Counted from the first letter of the stretch, positions 1-11,828 are shown. The stretch is DNA of 50,356 nt from Flavobacteriales bacterium (GCA_016702645.1 JADJDP010000033.1:1-50356); one strand, 5' to 3'. Made by a program: numbers and translations. The notes: a model not told the origin generated them from the letters alone.

Positions 1-617
1 CGCGTGCGTAGCGATACGCGAGGTAGCATTAGGCAATGCGTGCTTGAAGTGCGCATGCACGTGCTTGGTGAGCTTCCTCCTGTCGGCGTAAGCCGAAGGC
101 ATCATCACGTTCACACTGAAGCCGAACCGCAGGTAGAGCTGTCTTCCAAGCCATGAGCGGGCGATGCGTGCTGGCTTCACGAAGCGTGGATCATTGTTCA
201 GCGGCCACATCCACGTGTTGTACAGCACAATGCCCTTCACCTTGTCGGGATGCTCGAGCGCGTATTGCAGACCGATGCTGCCACCGAAGTCGGTCACCAC
301 CAGCACAACATTTTTACGCACTGGTGATCGATGAAGTCCCGCAACCTACGCGCGTGCGCAGCCGTCGTGTAGTTGGCGTTCTCCGGTTTATCGCTCAACC
401 CGAAGCCGAGATGATCGATGGCAATGCAACGGTGATCACCCCGGAACTCCTTGACCAAATGGCGGAAACCGAAGCTCCAATCAGGTGTGCCATGGACGAA
501 AAGCAGGATCGGCCCCTGGCCTTCATCCACATAGTGCAAGCGACCGTCGGTATGTTCGAACGTGCGGCTGGTGAACGGGAACTCCGATCGGTCCAGCCAG
601 GTTGGTTGCGTGATCAT
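1..617 (-). CDS. alpha/beta hydrolase, haloalkane dehalogenase-like (partial, frameshifted)
   Basis: The product reads as an alpha/beta-hydrolase-fold enzyme of the haloalkane dehalogenase/epoxide hydrolase type. The oxyanion-hole motif HGTPDWSFGF lies near residue 45, followed by DHLGFGLSDKP, and the nucleophile elbow is VVTDFGGSIGL with Asp in the nucleophile position; dehalogenases often have DWG here, so Phe instead of Trp makes the substrate uncertain. I start at Met-617 because the residues before it (up to 659) are not family-like. The reading frame breaks in the A5 run near 312-316: with six A residues it continues smoothly as N-V-V-L-V-V-T-D-F and stays open to the left edge, so the 3' end lies outside the window. 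The break is probably a sequencing indel. It is likely cytoplasmic, as no signal peptide is seen. Confidence 0.8.
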
Positions 618-688
618 GGAGGCAAAGCTCCTGCGACCTCCAATGCACGTTCTTGGCAAAAACCAACTTCACGGCTCCGGCCAACACG

Positions 689-1276
689 TTAGATGCGGAT
701 GCTGTTGTACAGTTTGCTGAAGTTGGTGGGGTGGATGCCGAGATAGCTCGCCAGCAACTTGTGCGGCACGAGTTGGAACAAGTGCGGGCTCTGCTCTGCG
801 AACTGCCGGAACCGTTCTTCTGCGCTGGTCGATATCTGGCGGTAGCGCCCCTGCGCCGCAGCGATGAGCATCACTTCCGTGATCTTCCTGAACAGCCGTT
901 CAATGGAAGGGTGGTGGTCGAACAAGCGTTGCAGTTCACCGTGAGAGATCGTGAGTGCTCGCGAATCGCTTATCGCTTCGAGCGTATAGGTGCTCGGAGC
1001 TTGTGATAGGAATGACTCCGGTATGCCGCTCAGCCCGATGGGGTAAGTGAAGGCCATCACGAACGGCTTCTCGTCCTTCAGGAAATAGGAGTACTGGACG
1101 CCTTCCAGGATCAACAGGAGTTCGCGTTGCACGTCGCCCAGACCGGTGATCACCTGCCCGCGTGCGTAGCTCCGCGTGCGGAACGCGTTGCTCACTGCAT
1201 CCCACGCCCGGTCATCCAGCACATGGAAATGATGCAGGTAGGAACGGACCTCTCGCAGTTCTTGTTCCGTCGGCAT
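689..1276 (-). CDS. Crp/Fnr-family transcriptional regulator
   Basis: This is a 195-residue protein when started at the Met of MPTEQELREV; an upstream Met at 1318 would add 14 residues that do not look conserved. Residues of about 20-115 form a cyclic-nucleotide-binding-type beta barrel (RSYARGQVITGLGD, then LLLILEGVQYSYF). The last third holds the Crp-type helix-turn-helix (LVPHKLLASYLGIHPTNFSKL). Proteins of this family bind DNA as dimers and sense small ligands or redox state; no Cys cluster for an Fe-S centre is visible, so an Fnr-type oxygen sensor is unlikely. It sits 71 bp from the hydrolase start on the same strand and may control it, but that is inference from position only. Confidence 0.85.
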   Translation of the reverse strand: MPTEQELREVRSYLHHFHVLDDRAWDAVSNAFRTRSYARGQVITGLGDVQRELLLILEGVQYSYFLKDEKPFVMAFTYPIGLSGIPESFLSQAPSTYTLEAISDSRALTISHGELQRLFDHHPSIERLFRKITEVMLIAAAQGRYRQISTSAEERFRQFAEQSPHLFQLVPHKLLASYLGIHPTNFSKLYNSIRI

Positions 1277-1343
1277 CGTACCACGAAGTTGCGGAACCGC
1301 CCCGGACTCCCTGAACAAGAGTTGCTCCGGTGTTTGCTTCGGG

Positions 1344-2470
1344 TCAACGCCCCATCATCTCCACCGCCTTCCGCGCTACGCGTATCCCGATCGCCACCCC
1401 CATGCCGCCCAGGCGCACCGCCACTCCAACGCGCTCGCTCACCCGTTCGATGATGGGTGATTTGCTCTCGCTTCCGAAGCCCATGATGCCGCTCCAGCGC
1501 TGCGCGATCGTGAAAGGCTGATCGGGCAGGATCACGTCGCGCAGCAATTGTTCCAACGCTTGTTGGATGCGATCGCTGAGTCCGTCCTCGGTGGTGGTTT
1601 CACCCGCGATGTCGAGGTTGCGTCCACCGCCGAGCAGCACCGCACCGCGATGCTCGCGGAAGTAATAGAAGCCTTCGTCCAAGTGATAGGTGCCGCGCAA
1701 TTCCAGGTCGGGGATGGGCGCAGTGAGCAGCACTTGCCCGCGAGCCGGTACAACATCCAACCGGGGTAGGAGGGTGCTCGTGTAGCCGTTCGTGGCCACG
1801 ATGATCCGTTCGGCTTCGATCACACCGCCGCCCTTCATCACCAGCCGAACGCTGTTCCCATCATCCTCGATCCGATCGATGTGCGTTTTCGGACGAAAGA
1901 TGACGCCCTGATCCCACGGCTTTCTGCAAGAGGGCACGCATCATGTTCCCCGTATCGATGGGTCCTTCCAGATCGGTGCGGGCGAGGTGTTCAACTCCCC
2001 TCAGACCGAAGCGATTGATGGCGTCATGGTCCCAGTGGAATACGGTCTTCCCGAAGATCGATCGCAACGAGGTGTTCAAGCCATCGAACCCTTCGGCCAC
2101 CTGCGGGTACAGCACATCGCCCGCGCGGTAGATCTCATGTCCGCCAGTGCCCTCGAAACCGATGTTCGCATCGCCCAGTTCCTGCCGCAACTCCTGCAGC
2201 CCGAGCCAGCGTTCCTCCACACGGTGGAGCATGGCGTCGGTTCCTTCCTTGGCGATGTCCGCCAAAAGCTCGCTCGGGCTGCCGAAGCAGGCGAACCCGG
2301 CGTTCTTCACACTGGCACCGCTCGGATGATCCCCGCTCCACCACCAGCACATGATGATCGGGATGTTGGCGTTTATGGAACAACGCGGCAAAGAGCCCCA
2401 CGATGCCGCCACCGATCACCACCAAATGCGGACGCCGATGGAACGAGGTGCTTTCCCAAATGCTGAGCAT
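1344..2470 (-). CDS. FAD-dependent oxidoreductase (DAO family), two frameshifts
   Basis: The translated pieces make one protein of about 375 residues of the D-amino-acid oxidase/glycine oxidase superfamily. The N-terminus has the Rossmann dinucleotide motif VVIGGGIVGLFAALF, then GASVKNAGFACFGS, a typical DAO segment. The C-terminal half carries RIIVATNGYTSTLLP, VPARGQVLLTAPI and WSGIMGFGSESKSPI, ending in GGMGVAIG, which closes the FAD site. The frame shifts near 2317-2325 (a GGGG run) and again near 1915-1925; both joins restore conserved sequence, so they look like indel errors. Start at 2470 (MLSIWES) is the first Met before the Rossmann fold. It is divergent from the repeat-protein gene at 2561, with about 90 bp for both promoters. 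The substrate is unknown. Confidence 0.85.
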
Positions 2471-2560
2471 GGAACTGTTCTGGGCTGGAGGGGTGGGATC
2501 GGCGGCCAAAGATGTCCTAAATTGCGGCGTTCGGGAAACGACCTGCACACCGTTCCAGCC

Positions 2561-5500
2561 TTGAACCCCAGTCGTTTGTACAAGATCCTGCGTCCGCTGA
2601 CGCTGCTCGTCCTGCTGGGCGCGCTGTTGCCCGCCATCGCCCAAGTGGATGTGGTGGTGGTCTTCGGTACCGTCAAGGACATGAGCACGGCCAAGAAGCT
2701 CGATGGCGTCACCATCACCGTGTTCAAGAACGGGGGCAAGCTGGTGGAAGTTCCCACCAACGCCAGCGGCAAGTACGAGGTGAACCTCGATTACGGTGCG
2801 GAATACAAGATCATGTGTTCCAAGGCCGGCTTCATCGGGAAGAACATCAGCATCGATACGCGCAACATCCCGGAGGAGGAGCGCCAGGGTGGTCACGGGA
2901 TGAACATCGATTTCACGATGATGTTGAACATCCCGGATGTGGATTTCTCCATCCTCAACGAGCCGTTCGGCAAGGCCAAGTACGTGGGTGCCACGGGCAA
3001 CTTCGAGTGGGACATGGAGTACACCAACCGCATGCGCGATGCACAGGCGCGGCTGCTGAAGGAGTACGAGGAGAAGAAGAAGCGCGAGGCGAACGCCGAT
3101 GCGGACTTCGCGAAGAAGATGGCCGAGGGCACCGCCGCGCTCACCGCACTGGAGTTCAAGAAGGCGGTGGACGCCTTCATCGAAGCGTTGACCTTGAAGC
3201 CCGGTGATGCGGTGGCGACGGCCAAGCTCAGCGATGCCCGTATGCGCATGGAAGCGGCCGATGCGGACAAGAAGCAAACCGAGGAGTACGCAGCGCTGAT
3301 CAAGGAGGCCGACCAGCTCTTCGGAAAGAAGGACTACACAGCGGCACGGCCCAAGTACCAAGCGGCCAGCGATCTGCGCGATCAGGATCCGTATCCCAAG
3401 CAGAAACTGCGGGAGATAGAGACCTTGCTCGATGAGGCCGCCAAGAAGGCCGAGGAGGAAAAGAAGGCCAAAGAGTTGATGGAGAAGTACACAGCGGCGA
3501 TCGCTGCTGCCAATGCTGCCTTCCAAGCCGAGAACTGGGACCAGGCCACGGCGAAGTACACCGATGCGAGCGTGCTGAAACCCGACGAGCGCTACCCCAA
3601 GGACCAGATCGCCTTGGTGGCCACCAAGAAGGCCGAGGCAGCCAAGAAGGCAGAAGAGGAGAAGAAGGCCAAGGAGTTGGAGGAGAAGGACAAAGCGGCC
3701 ATCGCCTCCGCGGATGTGGCGTTCAAAGCGAGCAGTTGGGACCTGGCCACCACCAAGTACACCGAGGCGGGCGGCTACAAACCCGAAGAGAAGTACCCGA
3801 AGGACCAACTCGCCCTCATCGCCACCAAGCGGGACGAAGCAGCGAAGAAGGCGGAAGAAGAACGGCTTGCCAAGGAGCTCCAACAGAAATACCAAGCGGC
3901 CATTGCGGCCGCGGACCTCGCCTTTCAACGCAGCGAGGTATGATGAGGCCGAAGGGAAGTACACCGAAGCAAGCGGTCTGAAGCCCGAAGAGAAATACCC
4001 GAAGGACCAACTCGCTGCCATCGCGAAGAAGAAAGAGGAACTGGCGAAGAAGGCGGAGGAGGAGCGATTGGCAAAGGACATCGATGAACAGTACAAGGCG
4101 CGGCTTGCCGAGGCCATGCAGGCCTTCAGCGGTGAGCAATGGGACGAAGCCATCGCCAAGTACACCGAGGCGAGCACCCTGAAGCCGAAGGAGCAATACC
4201 CGAAGGACCAGATCGCCGCCATCACCAAAAAGAAGGAGGACCTCGCGAAACAGGCCGAGGAAGCGCGCAAGCAACAAGAGATCGATGAGCGCTACCAAGC
4301 CGCCATCACCGCTGCCGATGAGGCCCTGGCCAAGGAAGAATGGGACGCGGCCACGGCGAAATACACCGAGGCAGGTGGCATCAAACCCGCCGAGCGTTAC
4401 CCCAAGGACCAGTTGCTCGTCATCGGCAAGCGCAAGGCCGAAGCGGAGGAACGCGCCCGGCAGGCGGAGATCGATGCGCGCTACCAAAAGCTGATCGAGG
4501 AAGCCGATGGGGCTGTGGGCACCGAGGACTATACCACCGCCAAGGCGAAGTACCAGGAGGCGAGCACCGCCAAGCCACAGGAGCGCTATCCGAAGGACCG
4601 CATCGCGGAAGTGGATGCCTTGATAGCCGAAAAGGCGCGCAAAGCGGAGGAGGAGCGCAAGGCGAAGGAACTCGAAGCCAAGTACACCGAGTTGATCCGC
4701 AAAGCGGACGCCTCCTTCGACGGTGGTAAGCTCTCCGCAGCACTGTCGGACTACAAGGACGCGCTGGCCTTGAAGCCTGAAGAGGAACATCCGAAGACGC
4801 GGATCGCCACGATCGAAGGACAGCTGGACGAAGCCGCCAAGGCCAAGGCCGAAGAGGAGCGCCTTGCACGGGAAAAAGCCGATCGCGATCAACGGTATGC
4901 CGACCTGATCACCACGGCGGACCGCGACTTCACGGCAAAGCGGTACGAACAAGCACGCACGAGCTACAGCGAAGCGCCTGGGGTGAAGCCCGAGGAGAAG
5001 CATCCGCAGGATCGCCTTGCCGAGATCGAAACGATCCTCGCGGAGATCGCCCGCAAGGCCGAGGCAGACCGATTGGCGATGGACCAGGCTGCTGCCGATC
5101 GCGCACGCAAGGAGGAAGCGGACCGCTTGGCCGCTGAACTGGCTGCTGCTGAGAAGGCCCGTCTTGATGAGGAGGCTCGTCGCAAACAAGCGGAAGAAGC
5201 CGCGATCGCCGAGCAATACCGCAGCCTCATCGCTGCCGGTGACCTGGCCTTCACAAAGGAGGACTTCGAGATGGCGCGCACCAAGTTCACCGAGGCCATT
5301 GGTGTGAAGCCCGAGGAGAAATACCCGAAGGACCGTATCGCTGCCATTGATGCGGAGATCGCGCGTCGCGACAAGGACCGTAGCGAATCAGAACGACTGG
5401 CCGAACAGAAGCGGCGCGAAGAGGAGGAGCGGCTACGACGTGAAGCCGAGGAGGCCGAACGTGCGCGTCTGGCATCGGAAGAAGAGCGTGCGCGGTTGGA

Positions 5501-6749
5501 AGCGGAGCGCAAGGCGAAGGAGGACGCTGATGCCGAAGCGCGTCGACTGGCCGAGGAGCGCGAGCGCGCATTGCGCGAGGATGCCAAGTCGGTGGAAGAG
5601 CGTTACCGCGGCATTGTGGTGAGCGCGGACGAGGCGCTCGCTGCCAAGGAGTACGAGCGTGCGCGTGGCCTGTACGCGGAAGCCAGCGACTTGCGTCCGG
5701 ACGATACGTATCCGCAGGCCAAGATGGACCAGATCGATCGCATCCTGGCGGAGTTGGAACGCCAGCGGCAGGAAGCGGAACTCGCCGCGGAGCGCAAGCG
5801 GCAGTCGGATTCCGAACAGCGTTCGCACACCAACTCCACCATCGATCCGCGCAAGGTGCAGGAGGCGGAGGAGTTCATGCGCGAAGCGCGCGAACGTGAA
5901 GAGCGGGAGAAGTGGGCGCGCATCCAGAAGTTGCGTGACGACCTGGGTGCCGAGGAAGCTTCCAACGCGAGCGATGCACTGCAACGTCGGGACCAGGAAG
6001 TGGTCACCAAGCAGCGCATCGAGGAAGGAAGCGCGGGCCTCTACCACGGTGATGAAAGCCGTCGCCAGGTGAGCGCTGCGGAGATACAGGCGCGCAAGGA
6101 CGCACTGGCAGCATTGGAAGCTCAGCATGTGGAGCGATCGGCACAAGGCAGTGCCCGTAACTACGAGGCCAAGCTCACCATGCAGGATCACTTTGCAGAG
6201 CGTGAGAAGAACGCGAGCGAACGCCAGACGAACGCGACCGCTGCAGCAGTGACCACGGCCGAGAACATCCGCAATGCGGAATCGCAGCGGGTGGCACAAG
6301 CCAACGAGCGCACCAGCGCACAACGTCGCAATGTGGAGCAGGTGATCGAGCAGCAGGCCGAACAGCAGCGCCGTGGTGCGCTCACCACCGAGGAACGCCT
6401 ACGGGTGATCGAGGACGAGAAGCGGAGCGCTTCGGCGCGTGAGGCGGGCTACGTGCAGGGCAGCGAGCAGGCCCGCGCGCGCGCCAAGGAACAACTGGAC
6501 GCCACGAGCACCGGCCAGCCGCGCACCTTCGCGGAGTTCAACCGCAACAAGCTCGCGCAGGAGTATCCACCGGGTGTTACGGAGGAGAGCTACACCGAAG
6601 GCAACAAGGTCATCATCCGCCGCGTGGTGGTGAACGGCAACAAAGGCGATGAGTACAGCAAGGTGATCGCGAAGTGGGGCGTGTTCTACTTCAAGAACGG
6701 CCAGAGCATCACCGAAGCGATCTGGACGAGGGAGACGGAGGGAGGGTAG
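2561..6749 (+). CDS. long envelope protein: CRD-like N-terminus, 12 TPR-like repeats, coiled coil, C-terminal WG/FKNG domain (frameshifted)
   Basis: The protein is about 1,395 residues. I choose the TTG at 2561, which begins a signal-peptide-like stretch (LTLLVLLGALLPAIAQ). Next comes a carboxypeptidase-regulatory-like domain (GTVKDMSTAKKLDGVTITV) and a segment FGKAKYVGATGNFEWDMEY. Then twelve degenerate units of about 60-110 residues each share the core WD-A-KYTEA-x-x-KPEEKYPKDQIA-I, separated by charged KKAEEEKKAKE linkers; this pattern fits TPR-like hairpins alternating with coiled coil. A long Arg/Glu/Ala coiled coil follows, and the C-terminus ends in KWGVFYFKNGQSITEAIW. One frameshift near 3930-3940 splits the gene inside a repeat. 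The protein at 17815-19056 shares both ends but lacks the TPR-like units. The role is unknown; periplasmic or outer-membrane attachment and a structural function are inferences. Confidence 0.8.
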
Positions 6750-6791
6750 TGTTCCGACCAACTTCTTCAGAAGCGGTTTCGGCGACCCGGC

Positions 6792-8326
6792 CTAGCAGTG
6801 CGCTTCACCTTCCTCGCCTTCCTCCAGATTTTTCACCAGGTCCTCGATCTGGTCGGCACTGAGCGATTTGCCAATGAACTTGCGTTCGCCGTCCACCACG
6901 AAGAGCTTGGGCGTGTGCTGAAGACATCGTAGGTATCGGCGTAGTTGAGGCTCTCGAGTGTGGTGTACTTCGGGATGAACTGGCGGGGATCCTTGCGCGC
7001 TTCGGTGAACACGGTGGGTGTGAGGCCCACGTTCACCCAATCGAGCCCCTTGTCGTGGATGAACTTCTTCCAGTCGCGCATGAGGGCGGGCTCCACGGCC
7101 TTGGCAACGGCGTACACTTCAATGCCCATCGGACGCAGCTTTTCGGCGTACACCTTGTGGATCTCCGGTAGCTCCTCCTTGCAGTGGCCGCAATGCGGAT
7201 CCCAGAAGATGATGACCACGTACTCCTGTGGCAGGTCGTAGAAGTTGATCCACTTCTCTTCGGTGGTGTCCGTCAGCGCGATGTTGGGCGCCTTCTTGCC
7301 CAGCGTGAGCGGCGCCATCTTCTTGGCGCGGGTGCAGAGTGTGTCGAGTTTGCCGGCATCCATCCAATCCACGCGACTGGGTTGTCCGGGTTTCGGGCAG
7401 TAGTAGGTGAGGGCCATGTGTACGAACATGGCGTCCATGCCCATGATGTCGCTGGTCTCGAACTTGTGCGTGATGGTATGCACCATGTACTTGAACACCT
7501 CGCTCGAGTTCCCGCACTTGGCGATAAGCTCATCGGTGAGGCGCGCGATCGTGTCCGGCACCTGCGGGATCACCTTGCTCATGTACTCCTCGAACTTGTT
7601 GGCGAAGACAGGGACGCGCACGATGCGATCGTCCGTTAGGTCGAAGTTGTCCCAGAAGTGCGCGCGATACTGATAGTACGCGGCGGCGCTGTCCAAACTA
7701 CCGTCGGCCTTGCGTGCTTCGGGCAATTCCACCACCATGCTCATGCGCACCAACGAGGCAACGAGCATCCCCGCATTGTTCGCCACGAGATCGCGCTGGT
7801 ACTGTTTCACCGCGCTGTCCAACTTCGTCATCTCGGCCTTCACTGCACTACGACCGATGGGGTCCTTGGCACCGTCCAGCCGTGCGCGCAAGGCATCACC
7901 TTGCAACTTGCGTTCGTTCAGGAAGCGTATGTAGCCGATGAAGAACTCGTTCTCCTTGCTCTGCTTAACCTGCAAGGCGGGGAGGAGATCGTCCTTCTTC
8001 GTGGCCAGTTTGATCACCGGCTCGTTCACGATCAGCTCGAAGTACTTCGGGCCCGGCACTACCACGGCGTACACACCGGCCTTGTAGCCCTTCGGATCCT
8101 TGAAGGTCACGTTGCCCTTGGCGTCTGCGTATGCAGTGTCAGCGTAGTAGAGCTTGTTGCCGTAGTAGTTGGCCAAGTAGATCGTGTCCTTGGCCGCCCC
8201 CTCGATGTGTACTTCGATCGTTCGCTTGGGATCACCACCTTCTTTGGCAGGACTTCCAGCTTGCGCGTTGGAGCCGAACGTGGCGACAGAGAACAGGGTC
8301 GAAAGGACGAGGACTTTTTCCATCAT
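6792..8326 (-). CDS. TlpA-like thioredoxin-fold protein with DUF4369/DUF5106-like N-terminus (frameshifted near the 3' end)
   Basis: This is a periplasmic thiol-disulfide protein of about 511 residues. The start MMEKVLVLSTLFSVATFG gives a signal peptide ending near NAQA. Residues of about 40-130 (IEVHIEGAAKDTIYLANYYG) match the DUF4369 style of Bacteroidota thioredoxin precursors, followed by a long helical DUF5106-like section. The C-terminal thioredoxin domain begins at LGKKAPNIALTDT and carries the redox motif DPHCGHCKEELP (CGHC), with the cis-Pro region near STPKLFVVDG. The frame breaks near 6925; the other frame continues TPKLFVVDGERKFIGKSL and ends in EEGEEGEAHC, so I place the stop at 6792. 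Upstream Met codons at 8350 lack signal character. It is probably a resident envelope reductase or isomerase; partners are not identifiable. Confidence 0.88.
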
Positions 8327-8442
8327 GGCGGCAAAAATAGGATCGTGCACTGTGCGTCTTCCAAGGACCGTTCCACCGGTTGACCGACTTCTACGCAGGT
8401 CGGTGTCCGACGTGCCGTTAAGAAATGCAAAGCCGGTACCGG

Positions 8443-10066
8443 TCAGTAGCGGCTAGAGGTGACCTCGGTCTTGAACTCGCTGGTGGTGTGGAAAGTGATC
8501 GACGGGTTGTTGCGCCGCTCCAGGTCGAGCATGTATGCGCTGGGAGCCATGAAGACCGGATTGTCGTCCTTGTCCTGCACGATCTGCTGGGCCTTCACGC
8601 GGATGAAGCGTTCGAGTTCTTCGGGATCGGTACTGGTCATCCAGCAGGCCTTGTAAGCTTGGATCTGTTGGAACGCGCACTTGGCGCCGTACTCATGCTC
8701 CAACCGGTAGGCGATCACCTCGAACTGCAGATCGCCCACGCAGCCCACGATCTTCTTGTTGCCTGGCTGTTGGGTGAATAGTTGCGCAACGCCTTCGTCC
8801 GTGAGCTGGCGGATGCCCTTGTCGAGTTGTTTGCTCTTCATCGGGTCCTGGTTCACCAGCTCGCGGAAGAGTTCGGGTGAGAAGGCGGGGATGCCCCGGA
8901 AGTTGAACTTGGCCCCATCGGTGAGCGTGTCGCCGATCTTGAAGTTGCCGGTGTCGAACAGCCCGATGACATCACCAGGCCATGCCTCGTCCACGATGGT
9001 TTTGGCGGCGGCAAGGAAGTTCGTTGGCGTTGCAAAGCGGACCTGTTTGTCCAGGCGCACATGATGGTAGTAGGTGTTCCGCTGGAATTGGCCGGAACAC
9101 ACGCGCAGGAAGGCAATGCGGTCGCGGTGCCGGGGATCCATGTTCGCCTGGATCTTGAAGACGAAGCCGCTGAAGCGCGGATCGTCCGGAGCGATCTCAC
9201 CCTGATCCGTTGGTCGTGGGCCGGGGGATGGCGCGATGCCCACGAACGCGTCGAGCACCTCCTTCACCCCGAAGTTGTTGAACGCACTGCCGAAGAAGAC
9301 CGGCGCGATGCGGCCCGCGCGGTACGCTTCCACGCTGAGCGGCTCGTACACGCCTTCGATGAGGTCCACATCCTCCCGCAACTGGTTCGTGCCGTCCTCC
9401 CCGAGGTGCTCCACCAACGCAGGGTCATGCACATCGTTGATGCGCACGCTGCTCTGTTCAACCTTGGTCTTGCCGGGATCGAAGAGGCGCAGGCTTTTGC
9501 TGTACATATCGTACACACCTTGGAACGTAGCCCCAATTCCGATGGGCCAACTCATGGGACGCACCTTGATCGAGAGCTTGTCCTCCAGTTCGTCGAGAAG
9601 ATCGAACGGGTCGCGGCCCTTCGAGGTCAAGCTTGTTGATGAAGACGATGACCGGCGTGTTGCGCATGCGGCACACTTCCATCAGGCGCTCGGTCTGTGC
9701 TTCCACGCCCTTGACGCAATCGATCACCAGCACCACGCTGTCCACTGCCGTGAGCGTGCGGTAGGTGTCCTCGGCGAAGTCCCGGTGACCGGGTGTATCA
9801 AGCAGGTTGATGAGCTTGCCGCCGTACTCGAAGGTCATCACCGAGGTGCTCACGCTGATACCGCGTTGCCGTTCGATCTCCATGAAGTCGCTCGTGGCGC
9901 CGCGGCGGATCTTGTTGCTCTTCACCGCGCCTGCGGTTTGGATGGCGCCGCCGTACAGCAGGAGCTTCTCCGTGAGCGTGGTCTTGCCGGCGTCCGGGTG
10001 ACTGATGATGGCGAACGTGCGCCGGTGTTCGATGGCTTCGGTCAGGCCCATTGGTGGGATCCCCAT
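8443..10066 (-). CDS. prfC: peptide chain release factor 3 (frameshifted)
   Basis: RF3 is a translational GTPase that recycles RF1/RF2 from the ribosome after peptide release. The N-terminus has the P-loop SHPDAGKTTLTEKLLLYGG, the switch region RQRGISVSTSVMTF, DTPGHRDFAEDTYRTL (G3) and FINKLD (G4). The C-terminal part keeps RF3 segments such as VGCVGDLQFEVIAYRLEHEY. The corrected length is about 540 residues, against 529 in E. coli. The frame is lost near 9608-9635, between FINKLD and GRDPFDLLDELEDKL, where one base change restores continuity. Because prfC is not known for programmed frameshifting (that is prfB), a sequencing indel is likely. The start is either 10066 (MGIPPMG) or 10051 (MGLTEAIEHRRTF); the latter matches the usual N-terminus as well. 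Confidence 0.95.
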
Positions 10067-10126
10067 AACGGGGCGGCAAATGTATCCGTTGGTCGATGTG
10101 GGGGACGGCGCGATGGAACGCCTGCC

Positions 10127-10134
10127 TAGATTTG
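10127..10134 (+). promoter_or_regulatory. candidate Bacteroidota -7 element upstream of the sugar dehydrogenase
   Basis: TAGATTTG matches the Bacteroidota -7 consensus TAnnTTTG exactly and lies 21 bases before the ATG at 10156. No good -33 TTG/TTTG is seen at the usual spacing, so this is a motif match only. Confidence 0.4.
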
Positions 10135-10155
10135 GCCAAACCTGCTTCCCAAACC

Positions 10156-11782
10156 ATGTTACGTACCCTTCTCCCGCTCGCAGCGGGATGCCTGCTGCTT
10201 TCGGCGCAGGCCCAGACCTCTTCACCTGTCGCGCTCCAGTTGGTACAAGTGGCCACCGGCCTCACGCGCATCACGGACATCAGCCATTGCGATGACGACC
10301 GACTTTTTCTCACCCTTCAGGCGGGCGTTATCCGCATCCTGGACGGGAACGAGCAGTTGGTCGCTACGCCTTTCCTCACCATCACGGACCGTGTGAACGA
10401 TGGTGGCAATGAACAAGGCCTTCTGGGTCTGGCCTTTGCGCCGGACTATGCGACGAGCGGTTTCTTCTACGTGCACTACACGGCCGGCACAGGCAATGGA
10501 AGCTCGCGTGTTTCACGTTTCAGCGTAACGAACGACCCCAACGTGGCGGATCCGGCGAGCGAGGAGATCCTCTTCACCTGGCCCCAGCCGTTCAGCAACC
10601 ACAATGGTGGTGATCTGGATTTCGGCGCGGACGGTTATCTGTACATCGGCTTGGGCGATGGCGGCAGTGCAGGTGATCCGCAAGGCAACGCCCAGGACCT
10701 TTCCGATCCGCTCGGCGACATACTGCGCATCGATGTGAGCGACCCCGACACCACGTACACCGTTCCGGCGGACAACCCGTTCGCGACCGTGACCAACGAT
10801 ACCATGCCCGAGATCTGGGCGAGCGGGCTGCGCAACCCGTATCGTTTCGGGTTCGATGCGTTGACCGGCGATCTCTGGATCGGGGACGTCGGACAGAACG
10901 CTTACGAAGAAGTGGACTTCTGGCCCGCCGGTGATAACAGCCACGCCAACTTCGGCTGGCGCTGCTATGAAGGCAACACGGCGTACAATACTGCTGGTTG
11001 CACGGCAGCGAGCACCTACGATGCAGCAGCGACGGTACACACCCAGTCCGCTCAAGGTTGGTGCTCGGTCATCGGCGGACGTGTGTACCGAGGCGATAGC
11101 TACTGGCGCATCGAAGGCCGCTTCATCTATACCGACTATTGCGGTGGCCACTTCTATTCGCTTGTTCCGAACGGGCCGGGCGCATGGACCCGCACCCAGT
11201 TGCTTTCCTCCGGGCAATTCGGATTCTCATGCATCGGTGAGAACAGCGCGTTGGAATTGTATGTGGGCAACAACGAGTCCGATGTCCTCTACAAGATCAA
11301 GGAGACCTGCGTGGATACCATCCCGACCATCACCTCCAACGGCAATGTCATCACCAGCACGGTTGCGACCGGGTACCAGTGGTATTTGAACGGAGCGGTC
11401 ATCACCAGGAGCGACCGGTCAAAGCCATACCGCAGTGGCCTCTGGCTACTACTCGGTGCTGGCCAGTTTCGGTGGCGGTTGCCAGCTCGCCTCCGACACC
11501 ACGTGGGTGAGCTTGGTCGGCATCGAGGACATGGATGCAAGCAAGGTCACTGTTCGCCCAAATCCTGCCCATGACGTGCTCCGTGTGGATGGGCTCGACC
11601 CAGCGGTAGGTGAGGTGCTGTTGGTGGATGCCTCCGGCCGCACAGTGTTCCAAGCCACGCACAGCGGTGCCGGCACGGTGGGCATTCCGGTTGCCGAGCT
11701 GGCCAATGGAGCCTACAACATGCTCGTGCGCGATGCTGCCGGAGCGGTGGTGGTGCGTAGACCGGTGGTTGTGCAGCACTGA
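10156..11782 (+). CDS. PQQ-dependent sugar dehydrogenase (GSDH family) with T9SS sorting domain (frameshifted)
   Basis: This is a secreted six-bladed propeller enzyme of the glucose/sorbosone dehydrogenase family, about 541 residues. MLRTLLPLAAGCLLLSAQAQ is a signal peptide. Family landmarks are DRVNDGGNEQGLLGLAFAP, FSNHNGGDLDFGADGYLYIG, GLGDGGSAGDPQGNAQDLS, and WASGLRNPYRFGFDALTGD followed by GDVGQNAYEEVDF. The frame breaks near 11408; the next frame continues GATGQSHTAVASGYYSVLAS and then a type A-like T9SS C-terminal domain (VTVRPNPAHDVLRVDGL ... LVDASGRTVFQ ... LANGAYNMLVRDAAG). This predicts export by Sec, then T9SS and surface attachment or release. Oxidation of aldoses with PQQ as cofactor is known for the family; the actual sugar is not predictable. 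A terminator hairpin follows at 11799. Confidence 0.9.
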
Positions 11783-11798
11783 TCGCCACGAACCCCGT

Positions 11799-11828
11799 GA
11801 ACGCCGGTGGGCTCATCCACCGGCGTTC
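11799..11828 (+). terminator. hairpin terminator after the sugar dehydrogenase
   Basis: There is a perfect 12-bp stem (GAACGCCGGTGG / CCACCGGCGTTC) with a six-base loop, starting 17 bases after the stop codon. The T-run is weak (CGCGTTTCTG), so the terminator assignment rests on the stem and location. Confidence 0.65.

Noticed and set aside
2135..4270. A 711-codon minus-strand open frame opposite the repeat-protein gene
   Set aside because: Its translation over 2480-4270 is Leu-rich low-complexity shadow of the plus-strand repeats. Only its last part (below 2470) is real, as the N-terminus of the FAD oxidoreductase.
9608..9635. Programmed frameshift in a release-factor gene
   Set aside because: Autoregulatory frameshifting is known for prfB (RF2), not prfC, and comparable breaks occur in recA and many other genes of the window.
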